From Aphelocoma coerulescens (taxonomy: Eukaryota; Chordata; Aves; Passeriformes; Corvidae): DNA of 64,000 bases. Each line of letters opens with the position of its first letter. The stretch's first letter is position 1. Of the stretch, positions 24,700 through 36,352 are shown piece by piece. A model generated the notes under the pieces. It was not told where the DNA came from. It made no database searches and saw only the letters and a list, made by a program, of their open reading frames with translations. Where the stretch lies: NCBI RefSeq assembly GCF_041296385.1, contig NC_091022.1:26369967-26433966 (forward strand). Reading direction: 5' to 3'. Made by a program: the position numbers and the translations under genes.

Positions 24700-24830
24700 A
24701 AAGGTATTATTTAAGTACATTAAATATTTGGATTTCAATTTATTCCAATATCTTAATTATTTGAATTTAAATACAGTATTTAAATATTTAAATATAGTGT
24801 TTAAATAGATATTAATTAAAGATAGGGGGA
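24700..24830. repeat. AT-rich tract with ATTTAAAT palindromes
   Basis: The tract is nearly pure A/T with recurring TTTAAAT and AATATT words, including an exact 18-base palindrome TATTTAAATATTTAAATA at 24777-24794. It may be an easily melting or cruciform-prone segment; otherwise it is low-complexity intergenic DNA. Confidence 0.75.
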
Positions 24831-26182
24831 AGCATTACTTTGGAATACAATGTAGAACAGCCCTCAAGAAGGTATATTAGCCTTAGTTCTGGAACAATAT
24901 CTTTGCTTCTGTTCCTCCTCACAAAAAGATGGAGGATCATTCTAATTATATCTGCTTCAGATGATCTGTTTCCCATTTTGCTCTCAAGTGGCTAAAGTCA
25001 TGCAGAGACTTCACAAACCAAGCTTTCCCTCATGCAAATATTAAGTACCTCCATGCAATGTTCCCACTGTCACCATCTCCTGCAAACCTAAAAAAGGTGA
25101 CATTTACCCCATGAAACCACTTTTTTTTCCTTTTACAAAATGTTGTTCTTTGACAACACTAACTGTAAGTTGGGTTTTTTTTCATTAAATATTGACATCT
25201 TACACCTTTTGCTTTATGCAAAGCAGATACTAAAAAAAAAAAGAAACCAAACCACAACACCACCACAAAAACAAGAGGAAAGATCTCTTTGATACTTGTA
25301 GCTGACCTCCAAAGAGTCATTACACAGCTGTTGGGCCCAGAATATTTTAAGAAACCTGATGTTTTTCCCTACATGGAAGCCACAACAGGGACATGATAGC
25401 CTAGGAAGTCAGTCCACAGAGATCTGCTGTAGTGGCCAAAATGCAGCAGCCTCCTCTGTCAGTGCCTAGAGGAGGAATTCTGACCCAGTCAACCGTGTTT
25501 GTGATGGATACACTGGCAGACAGAAATAAAGTGTCTTATATAATTTGCCCGCCTGCAATCCTTAACCAAATTCTGGCAAACGAGCATACAGGAATCCAGC
25601 ACAGTTTGAGCTGCAGCCTCCACAAATATTGCAAAGGTACAGTTTGAAATGTTCAAACACATTAAGTGCCAGGACATTTTCAAATATTCACCTGCAAGAA
25701 TTATTGTACCTCAAAGCCGAGGTCTTCAGAGCAGCACTCCCCAAATGGGCTGTGCTGGAGAGCAGAAATGGAAGGCTTCTACCAACAGGTGGGCAGATGC
25801 AAATTCATTTTCAAGTGCTCTCCAGCTTGGGTCTTTGTAACCCAAGGAAATCTAGTCTCATTACTTATGAAATTTAACTATTTTTACATTAGGGCAACAC
25901 TGAAGATAACCATTTTCTAATTAATTCAATTATTTTTTTCCTTTTGAGTGAGTCCCCCTCATTCAGTCTGACAATGCAATACCATGAGCAGCTGACAGTG
26001 CAGTACCAGTATGGCAAGAGACATAAAAGAAATATATTGACTTAGCCTACAGGAGGAAATCCCTCAGTAATGTGGGAGAAAACGGGGTTTGGAAAGAAGT
26101 TCCACATCACAGTGTTATCACCCCTTGCCTCCTCAGTTACAGCAGAGCTCTTTGGCTACTGCAACACACCCACACACTGACA

Positions 26183-26237
26183 CTCCTTCTCTTCCTCCTC
26201 CTCTCCCTCTTCCTCCTCCTCCTCCTCCTCCTCTCCC
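26183..26237. repeat. Pyrimidine tract with (TCC)n microsatellite
   Basis: Fifty-five bases of pure C/T, mostly TCC units, end in CCCAG/GTGACTG. The end resembles a very strong splice acceptor, but the downstream frame stops after about a dozen codons and no donor follows, so it is annotated as a simple repeat only. The opposite strand reads as poly-Glu/Arg artefact. Confidence 0.88.
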
Positions 26238-27270
26238 AGGTGACTGTCACTATCAACATTTCTGTAATGTATGATCCATGATAATAGAGGGGTGGCCTCA
26301 CTCTTCCAGGTCCCTCTTCCTTTTCGTTTTGGGTGAGAAGTGAGAGAGAGAAGCATGAAAAACTCACATAATTTGTTTCAGTGTCAAACTGATTTTACTT
26401 TAAGTCAATGACAGGATTTCCATGAGCTTCAAAGGACATGGCAGTAGATCCTCTTGGTGTCAAGGTATATTCCAATACTAGATTAAACTTAGTATTTCTT
26501 TCACAAGTTTATTTTCTCCTCCCAGACCACTGCCAAACAATGAATTCTGTGCTATTACATAACTCTGGTATTTTCTGTCAAGATGCTTCCATATAACATT
26601 AGAGGTATTACCTTTCATCAAAAAGAATTGCAATAGTATGTGGATGAAATTTCTTACCATGAGGATGTTAGTCTAAATGTTTTGACTGCATTATGTGAAA
26701 CTCATAAAACGAAATTTCTACACTATAAAAGCATTTTTAGTAGATTACAAAGCACTTAAGTAGCGGATGTGACTAATTCAATAAAAGTCAATTGGAAACT
26801 GATATGATTACACTTTTTCCATTTTTACTTCCGCTTCATTTATCATTTTCTCTCAAAACACATGCCTGTATTTTCATGAAATTTCATTTCTATAAGCAAC
26901 ATTATTCACGTTTCATGAATCTGACCAAGTTCAGAAACTGCAAATTACTTGTAGCCTACCTTATTGGGCTCCTACATTAGTTCTGACCCAGCTGGCCCCA
27001 GGTAATAGAATAAAGGTTTTACTTAAATTGAAATAAAGAATCTGTATTTTCCTTGTAATTCTGCAGCCACATGTCAAAGTAAATTATTTAAACAAGTAAT
27101 TCTGCTAGCAAATGTATCCGTGAAGTGCCAGATCGTGTACAAGAGCGGGAAGATAGTCCTGCTCCAAGGCCAGCCACAAGTGTCCCTCCTACACTCTCCT
27201 ACAAGAAGACAGAGCCATTCACTACTGCAACCAAATCTGAAGTTTATGAATGCATAAAGAACCACGTGGC

Positions 27271-27292
27271 AAAAAAAAAAAAAAAAAAAAAA
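27271..27292. repeat. A22 homopolymer
   Basis: Twenty-two A residues follow ACCACGTGGC. There is no AATAAA within the preceding 30 bases and no recognisable retrogene or SINE body, so a retrotransposed tail is not supported. Confidence 0.9.
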
Positions 27293-27379
27293 GAGCAATC
27301 TCCATAAACTGAATCCTTAAGTTCCTTACTTGATTTAAATTCAATCAAATTTCCCTTTCAATAATATTTAAATCTTGTT

Positions 27380-27445
27380 CACCATAGATCTCAAAGTACT
27401 TTACGAAGCAGCATAAGCCTTATTATCTCACTGAAGTTAAAAGGA
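27380..27445 (-). mobile_element. Possible ancient amniote SINE/LINE trace
   Basis: The words GATCTCAAAGTACTTTAC (27387-27404) and 'ccttattatctcactgaagtt' (about 27418-27438) resemble the antisense tail of old amniote CORE-SINE/MIR-like or L3-like elements, which commonly read 'ctcaaagcactttaca...ttatc'. The resemblance is short and from memory, so it is a tentative call. Confidence 0.33.
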
Positions 27446-30400
27446 GATTGTCCTGAGGAAGGAAAGAATAAGGATTTCAGGATTTGTCTCAATAAAAGGT
27501 GTAAAAAGCCTGCTGGAGTTGAACAGATCTATTACATCACAGAGAAATGCTAAGACTGCAATGTTTCTCCTTTTTTTCCCCCCTAAGTTTTCTTTATCAA
27601 ATTAGTAAAAATAGCATCACTACATCTTCTAATACTGTAATACATTGTGGACTAGTATCAGACCATTTACTTATTTAATTCATGGTTACATCTTTGGGAA
27701 CTTTTTCATGTACCAAAGAAAATTTTCAGATAGAAGTTCTATTTATCATTTACAGAAGAGATTGAGAATAAGGGTGGTTTATGAGAGAACAGCAGAACAA
27801 TTTAACCATCTGTCCATGTGGAAAAAGAGTTTTTGGAGAGTACTGAGTACAATTGCAATGGTCTTTTCTAGCTCAATTTAGCAGCTACAAACATAAAGCA
27901 CTGCTAGATGCAACCACCGTCCAGGAGTCCCTGTTGTGATGTCTGGATGCTGGAAGACACCTAGAAAAGCCAGGCACACAATTTCCTCTGGAATTTAAAA
28001 GGCAATCAATGTGTGGGACCACCAAGAGATTTTGTCCCTGTGACAAAGCTCGTCACAGCTAAGGAGAAGGGGAATGAACCTCAGGTGGAAGAAAAAAATC
28101 GCTAAAATAGTCTTGGAAAAGGCCATGTGCTTTAGCAATTCCCAGCAGGGAGACAACCCTTGGAGAGGCCAGTGAAACCAGAGGAGCTTAGGAACAAGAG
28201 CAGACCTTAAACACCAGCAGCATGGAAAGGACATTCCTTCCTCTAGGATCAGTCTAGGCAAGAGCCCAGAGAAGACACACCCTCCATTATAAATTAAATT
28301 AAAGAATCGTTGGCTGAGCACTTATCTGCAGAGCATGGGTTGTCCTCAGGGTGGCCAGGAATGACTGGCAGCTCTGGCAGGCAATAGACTGAAGACACAG
28401 AAAGAACTTCAGTGGCTAAATCTCAGGTATCTACCAGACTTCAGAAGGATTTAAAAGATCACATAAATTAGGAGAAATTTAGACACCGTTTGCTTGCCAG
28501 TTCCTGGAAGTATTTTTCTTTTTAAATCACATCTTTTCTATCTGTAAGAGAAGGCAATTATATATTTGGACTTGAGATCATGTAATATTTTGAAAATTTA
28601 CAATATAAATATTTCTCACTGAGTTGTAATTTTCTTCAGGTGATCGTAAGAGCTACAGCACATTCATCTGACTAATAATGCAGGAAGATATATACATATT
28701 TCAGGATTAATGATAGGGTGCTTAAAGCAGCTTGCAATAATACTCTGAGAAGAATAAGAGGTTGTCATTAAAAAAAAGGCAGAGGGAAATTTTGGGATTG
28801 CAAACTAGAATTATTCTGCACAGGTAGTTCTACTCGTTACTCCTTTAATATGATATAACCTTGCTGATGGAAGGAACAGAAAGGCATATTATCAGATATT
28901 GGTTTGTTTATTGTCACTTAAGTGGCTCCTGATTGCTGGAGGTATCTTCATCACACTGGTCATAAAACCATATACTTAACATGGGTGCATTGTTTTTGCC
29001 CATTTTCACAAATACTTTTTGCTAATGCAGGTAGAGGAGACTGTAAAATAAAATTTTCTATTTCTTCAATGACAAGGTCACCAGTTCCAATTCAACATTG
29101 TTTAAAAAAAATAGATGGCATTAAAGCTTGAGAAATTTATTTAACATTCCCTAGCCTGCAGTCTAAGCCCCTGGTTACAGGCAAAAATGCCAGTGGTAAC
29201 ACACTCTTCAAAAAGCCTCATCTTCTACAATTGAAAGGAATACAACATTTGTGTATCACTCACAGTGTGGGGTATTTATTTATAATGTTGCAAACTGTCA
29301 GCTCCTGTTTTATTTCCATTATATAGAGGATGTCAGGAACTGTCAAGAGGAAGAGCTTTACCAAGGGACAGGCCATGGAAAGGTGGTGGATTGAGTGGAT
29401 GCTGCCATGAACATGCACTGCTGGCCATCAGGGAGCTCTTATGGGGCAGCCACGAGGTTGTGGGGCACCACAGCCCCCAGGGTGTGTCTGAGCAAAACCT
29501 CCTCCACTCAGGGTGCACTGGGGACTGCTTAGACGAGAAAAAGGCAGAATTAAAAACTGTACACATAAAATATATCAGGGAAACTGTCAACTGAGGAAGG
29601 GAAAAAAGCATTTATACTGAAGAAAACCCCAATCAAGAAAAAGAAGAAAGCAGCCGTGATTAAATTTAGACTGAGAACTAGTTGACTATTTCTAAGCATC
29701 TGAGAAGCGAAGTTGTGGAAACCTGTCTTACTATGAGTGCTGGGTTAATAACCTAACTCATCCTAATCTGTGAGGCTCAGTCTCTGAAAAAAAACATCAT
29801 CTGCACATCTCCATGGAAGAGTGTGAGAGATATAAACTCACTGAGAACAACCAAGGACACGAGAAGCAGATTAGGAGCATTAGCACAGTTCTCCACCCAC
29901 TGTTTGCTTTCTCGTCTGCACTGTGCTTCCTCTTTCCTCCACAGCACCACAGAGAACTTTATATAAATAACTTTTGTTCCCTCTTTCTTCACACTTATTT
30001 TATCTCTTTCTTCACTCTCACTATGCATTCTAACCCCTGCCCTTGACTTTGTCCAGTCCACCTCTTTTCCCACAAAAACCCTTCTCTTTGAATACTGCAT
30101 TCCCTTTCATAATTTAACAGTCCTTTCCTCTCCCACACATCCTGGCACCCACAATTTTTATTCCCATCTGCTGCTTTATGCCTAGAATTGAAATATTTAC
30201 CAGAAACATAGTAACTAGTGAACTAAATGAAGAAATGGAGCCCATTTTCCAGAGACAATATGTATTGAGCAAACCAAACCATCTTGTTCATCTTCAGATA
30301 GATACACTGATACCTCTGATCCATACTGGGAAGACAAAGCAGCTTCTGGCAGGGATGAACAAAAGTGTCTAAAGTGAAGCCCAAGACACAGCAGCTTTAA

Positions 30401-33400
30401 GAAGACTATTTCTTTATGACCCAGAGATACACATTTGTTGCAAGAAAGAAAATCCTGAAAATTTTATCACTGCATATGGAAATTCCTAACAGTGTGCTCT
30501 TCTCAAACTCAAACCCATGTTTTCTCACATTCAACCAATGTTGTACAAAAGACTTGAAGAGTCCTTACTTACCAGGCTTTGTGGGAAAGAAAGAACACCC
30601 ATCTTTCCTTCCTGTTTCATCACAACACAGCACTTTTCTGCTCCTGAGATGAGATTACAGGTGACAGCAGGACACATTAGCACAGGACAGCACAAGGCTG
30701 TCTTCAGGTGGCTGTTCTACACTGAATTCTTCCACCAATATCTCTAGTCTCACTGGTTTCATAAGTTGCACCTGAGTGGAAGCAGACCTGGTCTTGGAAG
30801 CTCTGCTCCTCTTCATCCCATGTTTCTCCAAGGGACTTCCTCCACGTCACTGTACCCAGGCCTAAACATGCAAATTTACTGGCTGGATGATAAGAGAAAT
30901 CTTAACAAGCTTGATACAGCTGTTACACCATGCCCGAGTCTGCCTGCTATGGTGAGGAAATTGTGCTTCACACAATCAACAAGGGAGAGGAAAATGGAAG
31001 CACCACAGGAAAATAGCAGAGGAGGATTCCTTCCTCCCTTGTGAGCAGACCTGAGCTGCACACCAGCAAACACTGCCAGGTTCAACCTGTGGGCCTGCAC
31101 AGAGATTTCCTGGACATGTCAGTCTATTTGGCTGACAGCTGCAATAGCTGTTAGTTTTTAACATTTTCCTAAGGAATATTTTCCCACTGCTTTCATGTTT
31201 CCCTCTTCACCCAGACCTGCTAGTTCTGATGAGTTTCTGCCTTTTGGAGAAAAAACACCCATTGATAGAGCTCTATAAAAATTAGGAATAATTATAACCA
31301 CTATGTGCATTTTCCAGAAATAGGAACCCTAAAGTTTTAGATTTCAAGAGGTCTCTTACATCCAGATTTGCATTATTGGTCTATTCAATGATGATAATAA
31401 ACTTGTCATTAACTTAACACAGGAACTGCTGTAGATACCATTAGTCCTGCACTCAGTTTACTTTTAATTTTTACTTTTACTTTCTACAAAATGGAGTAGA
31501 GAAGCTGCTTTGCTTTTTTACATGCTAATCACTTTCAAAACACCTGTATCGCCTTTGTCAACTGCACATCTTTTATTAGTATTGGTGAATAGTATTTAAA
31601 TGGAATTCTCACAAGTCCCAGATATGAAAGAACAATCAACATGTCAACTCACATATTAGTAAGAGACTATCACACATCAGATCTTTTCAATGTTTGTGAT
31701 TCTATTGGGATAATATGGATTGAAATAGTATATCACAAACACAGAAAGGAAAGTCTCCAGTGACAACAGTACATCAGTGATGTCAAAACACTGTCAAATA
31801 AAGCTATTATTCTTCCAGCTGATACTTTCACTTGCATAGTTTGCCTTTGTTATGTTGTAATTTCCCCTGTATTTTCATTGTTCAAAATTCAAGCAATTAT
31901 TAATTTTATACATGCACATCAGTTCAGACATTAAACACAGGAATATTTTAAGCATTTGGGAGTTATTCTGTTCATTACAGAACTGTCTTTCCTCTTAGGA
32001 AAGCCTTTCATGCCTCACAGAGTACCATAAATGTAACCTCTTTGTTTTTAAACACCACTGAACACATAGATGAAAACTGATAAAAGGCAACTGAGGAATG
32101 CACTCTGCAGTTGAAAACATTGAATTTGAACATAGTTTATTTCACAGTTTACTATAACAGTGGGCAGAAATATTTTAATCAGGAAAAGCTTTTGTAACAT
32201 TATGCCCTAAAGCCCTCTCTGAGCACAAAAAGACAAGAGTTTCCTGGAAAGACTTAGCAAAACCACTCAAAAAAATCAAGATAGAAATGGTTTTTTATGT
32301 GCTCTCATCAGTTTTTGCAGGTTTAAAATGACAGTATGCCTTAAAAGTAGGTTATTGCATGTTACTGTACACAAAAATATTTTTTCAAAAAGTATCTCTC
32401 TAATAAAAAGAGTAGATAAGCAGCAATCAAGTGACACTCTTCCTAATTTACTACCCATTATCTGTGTAACTTTGAGTGAACAGAACCCTCAGCTTTAAAT
32501 ACAACATCTGTGGAAAGAAAGAATGTTTCCCAACTTTGTAAAGTACTAGGAAATGCTGGATGAAAAGCAGTTTCTTAATACAGAATTTATCAGCCCTAAA
32601 CCAAGTAGAAAACAGTATAATTGATATTGAAGTGCTGAGCATGCTTGGTAAGGAACCAATGACAAATACTGCTACCATGTACCACGTTTAGTATTACACC
32701 CTTCCTCCTGCCTCTCTTCTGTGCTGTTTTGTGGTAATGTTTATCTTTTGTCTATTCTTGGTGAAAAAAAAACTAAAAATATCAAAATGTCTTACACTTC
32801 TTATGGAAAGAAATAAATCAGTCTCTAGTCAGTGTCCTGTCCCACAATACTCATATATTCAAGTCTAGGACTAGAGCAATAAAACACAGATAGATATCTC
32901 TTTAAGCTGCAGTCACAGTTGACATCCCTGAAGACCTAAATCCCTTCAAACGCATGGATTTTTCAGGCTGAAAGACAGGATATTATAAATAGCTGCAAAG
33001 AGACAATTCAATAATTATATTACAATTTCACCCAGTCTAAAAATATTCATAAGGTAGAGGTTTTTGGTAAGTTTTTAGAGTGCAGAAATACGACTATGGA
33101 CCAGTGACTATATTCCTGCTTTGAATATGAAAGAGCCACACAACTTTCCTCTGCTTCTAACACTTAGACACATGTAACAAAACACAGAATGTAATACAGG
33201 CTTTCTGACAAAACAATTTGTTGCATATATCTCTGTAATGGCAAAATGAAGACACTGAGTCTTTCTCCTTTAATCTCTGTACTTCTTTTTGAAGATAGCA
33301 TTGCGCTGATTTCTGCTTTTCTTTTTTTTTCTAAATGAAGAAAATAATACCTTTGGCACATTCTGTCAATGATTCTGTCATTTTGCAACCTGCCCACAGA

Positions 33401-33466
33401 AAACCTGTCTCCATAGTCCTTCTTTCATCTATTTAGCATCACTTCTTCAGAAGAAGCAACTGCGCT

Positions 33467-33717
33467 TGTAGCTGTACCAACACCCCAATCTTGGGCTAAA
33501 GCCGGAGATTACAGGTAAATATGCTCTGTCTGGGGAGGTGATGTTGCCCTCAGGGCTGCCTCTGGCAGCCAAAAGATAGTAAATCAGGGGGTTGGGACTC
33601 CCCTTAAATCCTAAGAGGACAGTTTCCTTCCCAGGATCTAGTAAGCAGTACTATCGTACTCGGATCCTATGACCCTGAATAAAGCAATTATTTATTGATA
33701 TGATTGCTTTTATAACA
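33467..33717 (+). mobile_element. Probable short retroviral solo LTR
   Basis: The block begins TGTAGCTGTACC and ends TTTTATAACA, so it has the TG...CA ends of an LTR. It is richer in GC and CpG than its flanks and has a polyadenylation signal AATAAA at 33678-33683, 34 bases before the end, preceded by a CTCGGATCCTATGACCC block. It resembles short ERVK/alpharetrovirus-like LTRs of birds, although I cannot name a family. No retroviral genes adjoin it, and I saw no clear target-site duplication (GCGCT on the left, GATTT on the right), so the edges may be off by a few bases. Confidence 0.5.
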
Positions 33718-35940
33718 GATTTCTAATAATAGCTAGCACTGGACATACAAGTGGTGCTTCTGCTGACAGTATTTTAAAATAATCCTAAAGAGACTATAGA
33801 GGTTTGAGGCAATGCTGTCAAAATAGAAGTGATATTGTTACATTTCAGTAAGGGATGGCTGCTTGAGCCTTTGCCCTGAGACAGCAGTGGTGGAGTCAGG
33901 GTTTGCCACAGGAATTCTGTATTTCACATGAATAAATTAACCCACTTAATGATTTTAAATTATTCTATGATTCCAGCTAGGGGAGAAGGCACAAAGAGCA
34001 CATCCCTAGGGCTGCTCTTGTGGTGGTGGTGGTATAAGACAGATGCTGAAGAAAGAGTTGGCATCTATTATTCAGCCAAATGAGGTACCTAGGTGGGACA
34101 CTGGCACTGCCAAAAAACTTCCATGCTTAATAGCTTGTTTATTCCCTCCTACATTAATTTTATCAGTACATCTGTTAAAAAAAAAAATAAATAAATAAAT
34201 AATGCACACAATCCCTAACCTGCTTAGAAGATGGATTCTCCATGTCAAATGAGACTATAACAGGACCCTAACACAGCTGAATAAGGGACATCTCAAATCC
34301 CCACCTCAATGTTTCCTCTGACCTTCATGAGCTGAAATGAACTGATTGTTTTGGAGTGAAGTAACAAAAACTGGCCAAAAAAAGTTTTCCTCCAGGAATC
34401 AGTGTCAATAAACTTGAAATGTAAAAAAAATTATCAGCTTTTGAAAGCAAACTTCCTAAGCCTGTAGTCTGGTCAGATAAAACTTTCTTTTAAAGTGGAG
34501 ATTCGTAAAAAATATTCACTTTTATGGCTATTTAGTTTGCATTTAAATTAGGTTAATCAGAAAGGCATACTAATGTATATTTATTTGGTTCAATCATTGC
34601 AAGCTGACTTTATTTGGGAAGTGTTATATACATCTTGCTGAGTCTAACACATTTATATTTAATGAAAATAATTTTCACCAAGTCAAGTATTTTTCCTCAT
34701 ATGATCACTCTCAATAATAATTTCCTGTTGTTATTCTCCTCTCCTTAATCTAAATTCTGTTCAACTTGCTTGAGTAAGTAGTAATTTGTCCTTCTATGCA
34801 TGATAGTCATGGTGTCTCATCACACTTACAATAGTTTTTCCACTGTAATGGCAACTTCTTTTGTGAGAAGAAGAGCTCCTCTTGATGATGACTAAATTAT
34901 GTGTGTATCAGAAAATGTGGTTCAGATTAAAAACGGAGCTGAGTGGACATTTTATGCCTCTTGCCCATCAGAGCTTGGAGGGGAGACAAAAAATACGGAG
35001 AGAAGACCTAGGGAAAGACTTCTGAAAGAGTCTTGTGAACTACAGCCACTCACCCAAATTACCAATGTAAATGATTTGTGCTGCACTGGGAATGGTACAG
35101 TGGGGGGAGAAGGGCAAGGCAGATCTAAGGCTGGGCTTGGTGTTTGTATTTTATCAGTTCAGTGAGCAATAGAATGTGGCTACAACCCACAGAACCAGGC
35201 AACAAAGGTTAAATGTGCTGTAGAGTTACACCCAAGGTGTTTGGCATGGCCCACACTCATTTGCACAGTGCTGCAGTCCAGGAGTTCTGGTCAATCCAAA
35301 ACTAACTATTTCTTGGTGCACAAGTTTATTTCTCCATTCAGCACTTGTCTCCAAAGCATTTAGAATCTTATTATAATCCATGTGACCTGTTTCTATTTTA
35401 AGTGGAGTAATTCACCAAACTGACACTGATAATTCCAACTGAAGTTTTACAGTCAGTCACAGGAAGTACTGTGTGGGGAGATTTCTTTCTTTATTTCTCT
35501 TTGGGGTTTTTTGTGTATCTCTGTATATTATAAAAGTAGGAGTTAATCTTGAACCCATGCAGTTTTTGGTATACACCCATTAGACACAGGCAAGGCTGGC
35601 AGCAACTGTTAAATTGTCACAATTGATTTCTTAGATACGGTGTTTAGATAAGGTGTTTGGAGAAGGATGATATTTGGATACTACAATTTTTAAAATATTT
35701 GATTTATAAGCACAGTAACGAGATAAAGTCAGTCTGGTATGATAGGAACTAATGTAGTAACCTGCACCAGAAGCAAAAGGATCAACTTGTGATAATGGCT
35801 TTTCTGCCATTACTATCTGTCAGATCATTTTTTAAATATTCTTTATAAAGAATCAGAAGCCTTGTTGATTTCTCATGTGATTTAGCACCTTTTCTGTGTG
35901 ACTCTTAAGGGAGAGTCAATACCAGACTCAGTGTGTGAGA
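33718..35940. other. Non-coding stretch with a microsatellite and a possible CR1 end
   Basis: At about 33880-33975 there is a GTGGTGGAGTC phrase and, further on, ATTCTATGATTCC; both occur in CR1 3' regions, but the sequence between them does not match, so this is only a hint. A (TGG)n run lies near 34019-34032. The 88-codon frame at 34899-35165 has no exon features. Confidence 0.5.
34177..34203. repeat. Poly-A followed by (AAAT)n
   Basis: Eleven A residues run into four AAAT units. It is a simple repeat that may mark the tail of an unrecognised old retroelement. Confidence 0.85.
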
Positions 35941-36035
35941 TGACCTTTCAAAAATCACTTCGCCATGCAATGGCTCAACTGCCCATCTGTAAGGTGGCAA
36001 TAATATTTCTTATATATGTAAGCACCTTCAAGGTC
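35941..36035 (+). mobile_element. MIR/CORE-SINE-like ancient SINE fragment
   Basis: Several landmarks appear in the correct order for the MIR 3' half: TGACCTT...AATCACTT, then 'ctcaactgcccatctgtaaggtggcaataat', then ATATATGTAAGCACCTT. Family members usually read 'tgaccttgggcaagtcactt', 'catctgtaaaatggggataat' and 'atatgtaaagcgctt'. The middle appears shortened. This is a very old family shared by amniotes, in line with its strong divergence here. The call is made from memory without alignment. Confidence 0.5.
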
Positions 36036-36224
36036 TAGTCACAGGAAGTGTTCACATTAGAATTTGTCAGTAAATACTTAGGCAACAGCAACACTGCTTA
36101 GATTTAGGCAACAAACAAGATTCTTAAAAATGTGTAATTAAATGAGAAATAAACACCCCATTCTGCTCAGCACTCATTCAGACCCACCAGCAATAAGATG
36201 TCTATTTTTCGTCCTCCCCAAGCC

Positions 36225-36352
36225 ATGAGGGACAGTGAAAACCTGCCAAAGAGCCAGTAGGAGGCCACCAGGGTGATTAAGGTGTTGAAGAACTTAAAAG
36301 ACAAAGAAATATTGAGGGACTTGGGTTTGTGCAGCTTAGACAGCTGAGAGCA
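36225..36352 (+). mobile_element. CR1 LINE fragment (3' portion)
   Basis: The sequence contains GAGGGACAGTGAAAACCTGCC, then 'aggaggccaccagggtgatt', and then 'gagggacttgggtttgtgcagctta'. These are typical phrases of the end of CR1 ORF2 and its 3' untranslated region in birds. Indels and stops show that the copy is old and inactive. It lacks the usual 8-bp terminal repeats, so its 3' end is missing. CR1 is the dominant LINE of birds and supports the organism assignment. Confidence 0.72.

Larger units (their letters stand above)
24831..33466. other. Long non-coding stretch with simple repeats
   Basis: I see no supported gene in these 8.6 kb. Open frames up to about 108 codons (for example 27995-28321 on the minus strand, 29777-30100 on the minus strand) show no domains and no exon borders. 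GC-richer patches at about 27900-28400 and 29330-29540 might be remnants of old mobile elements but match nothing I recognise. Simple repeats and one SINE-like trace inside it are listed separately. Confidence 0.6.

Noticed and set aside
26183..26280. Very strong acceptor-like pyrimidine tract before GTGACTGTCAC
   Set aside because: It is a TCC microsatellite. The following frame stops within about 13 codons and there is no donor.
27125..27292. Open frame running into A22, like a processed pseudogene tail
   Set aside because: No AATAAA upstream of the A-run, no target-site duplication, and no recognisable parent gene.
33880..33975. CR1 3' end hint (GTGGTGGAGTC and ATTCTATGATTCC)
   Set aside because: The two short phrases match, but the sequence between them does not, so it is too weak to list as an element.
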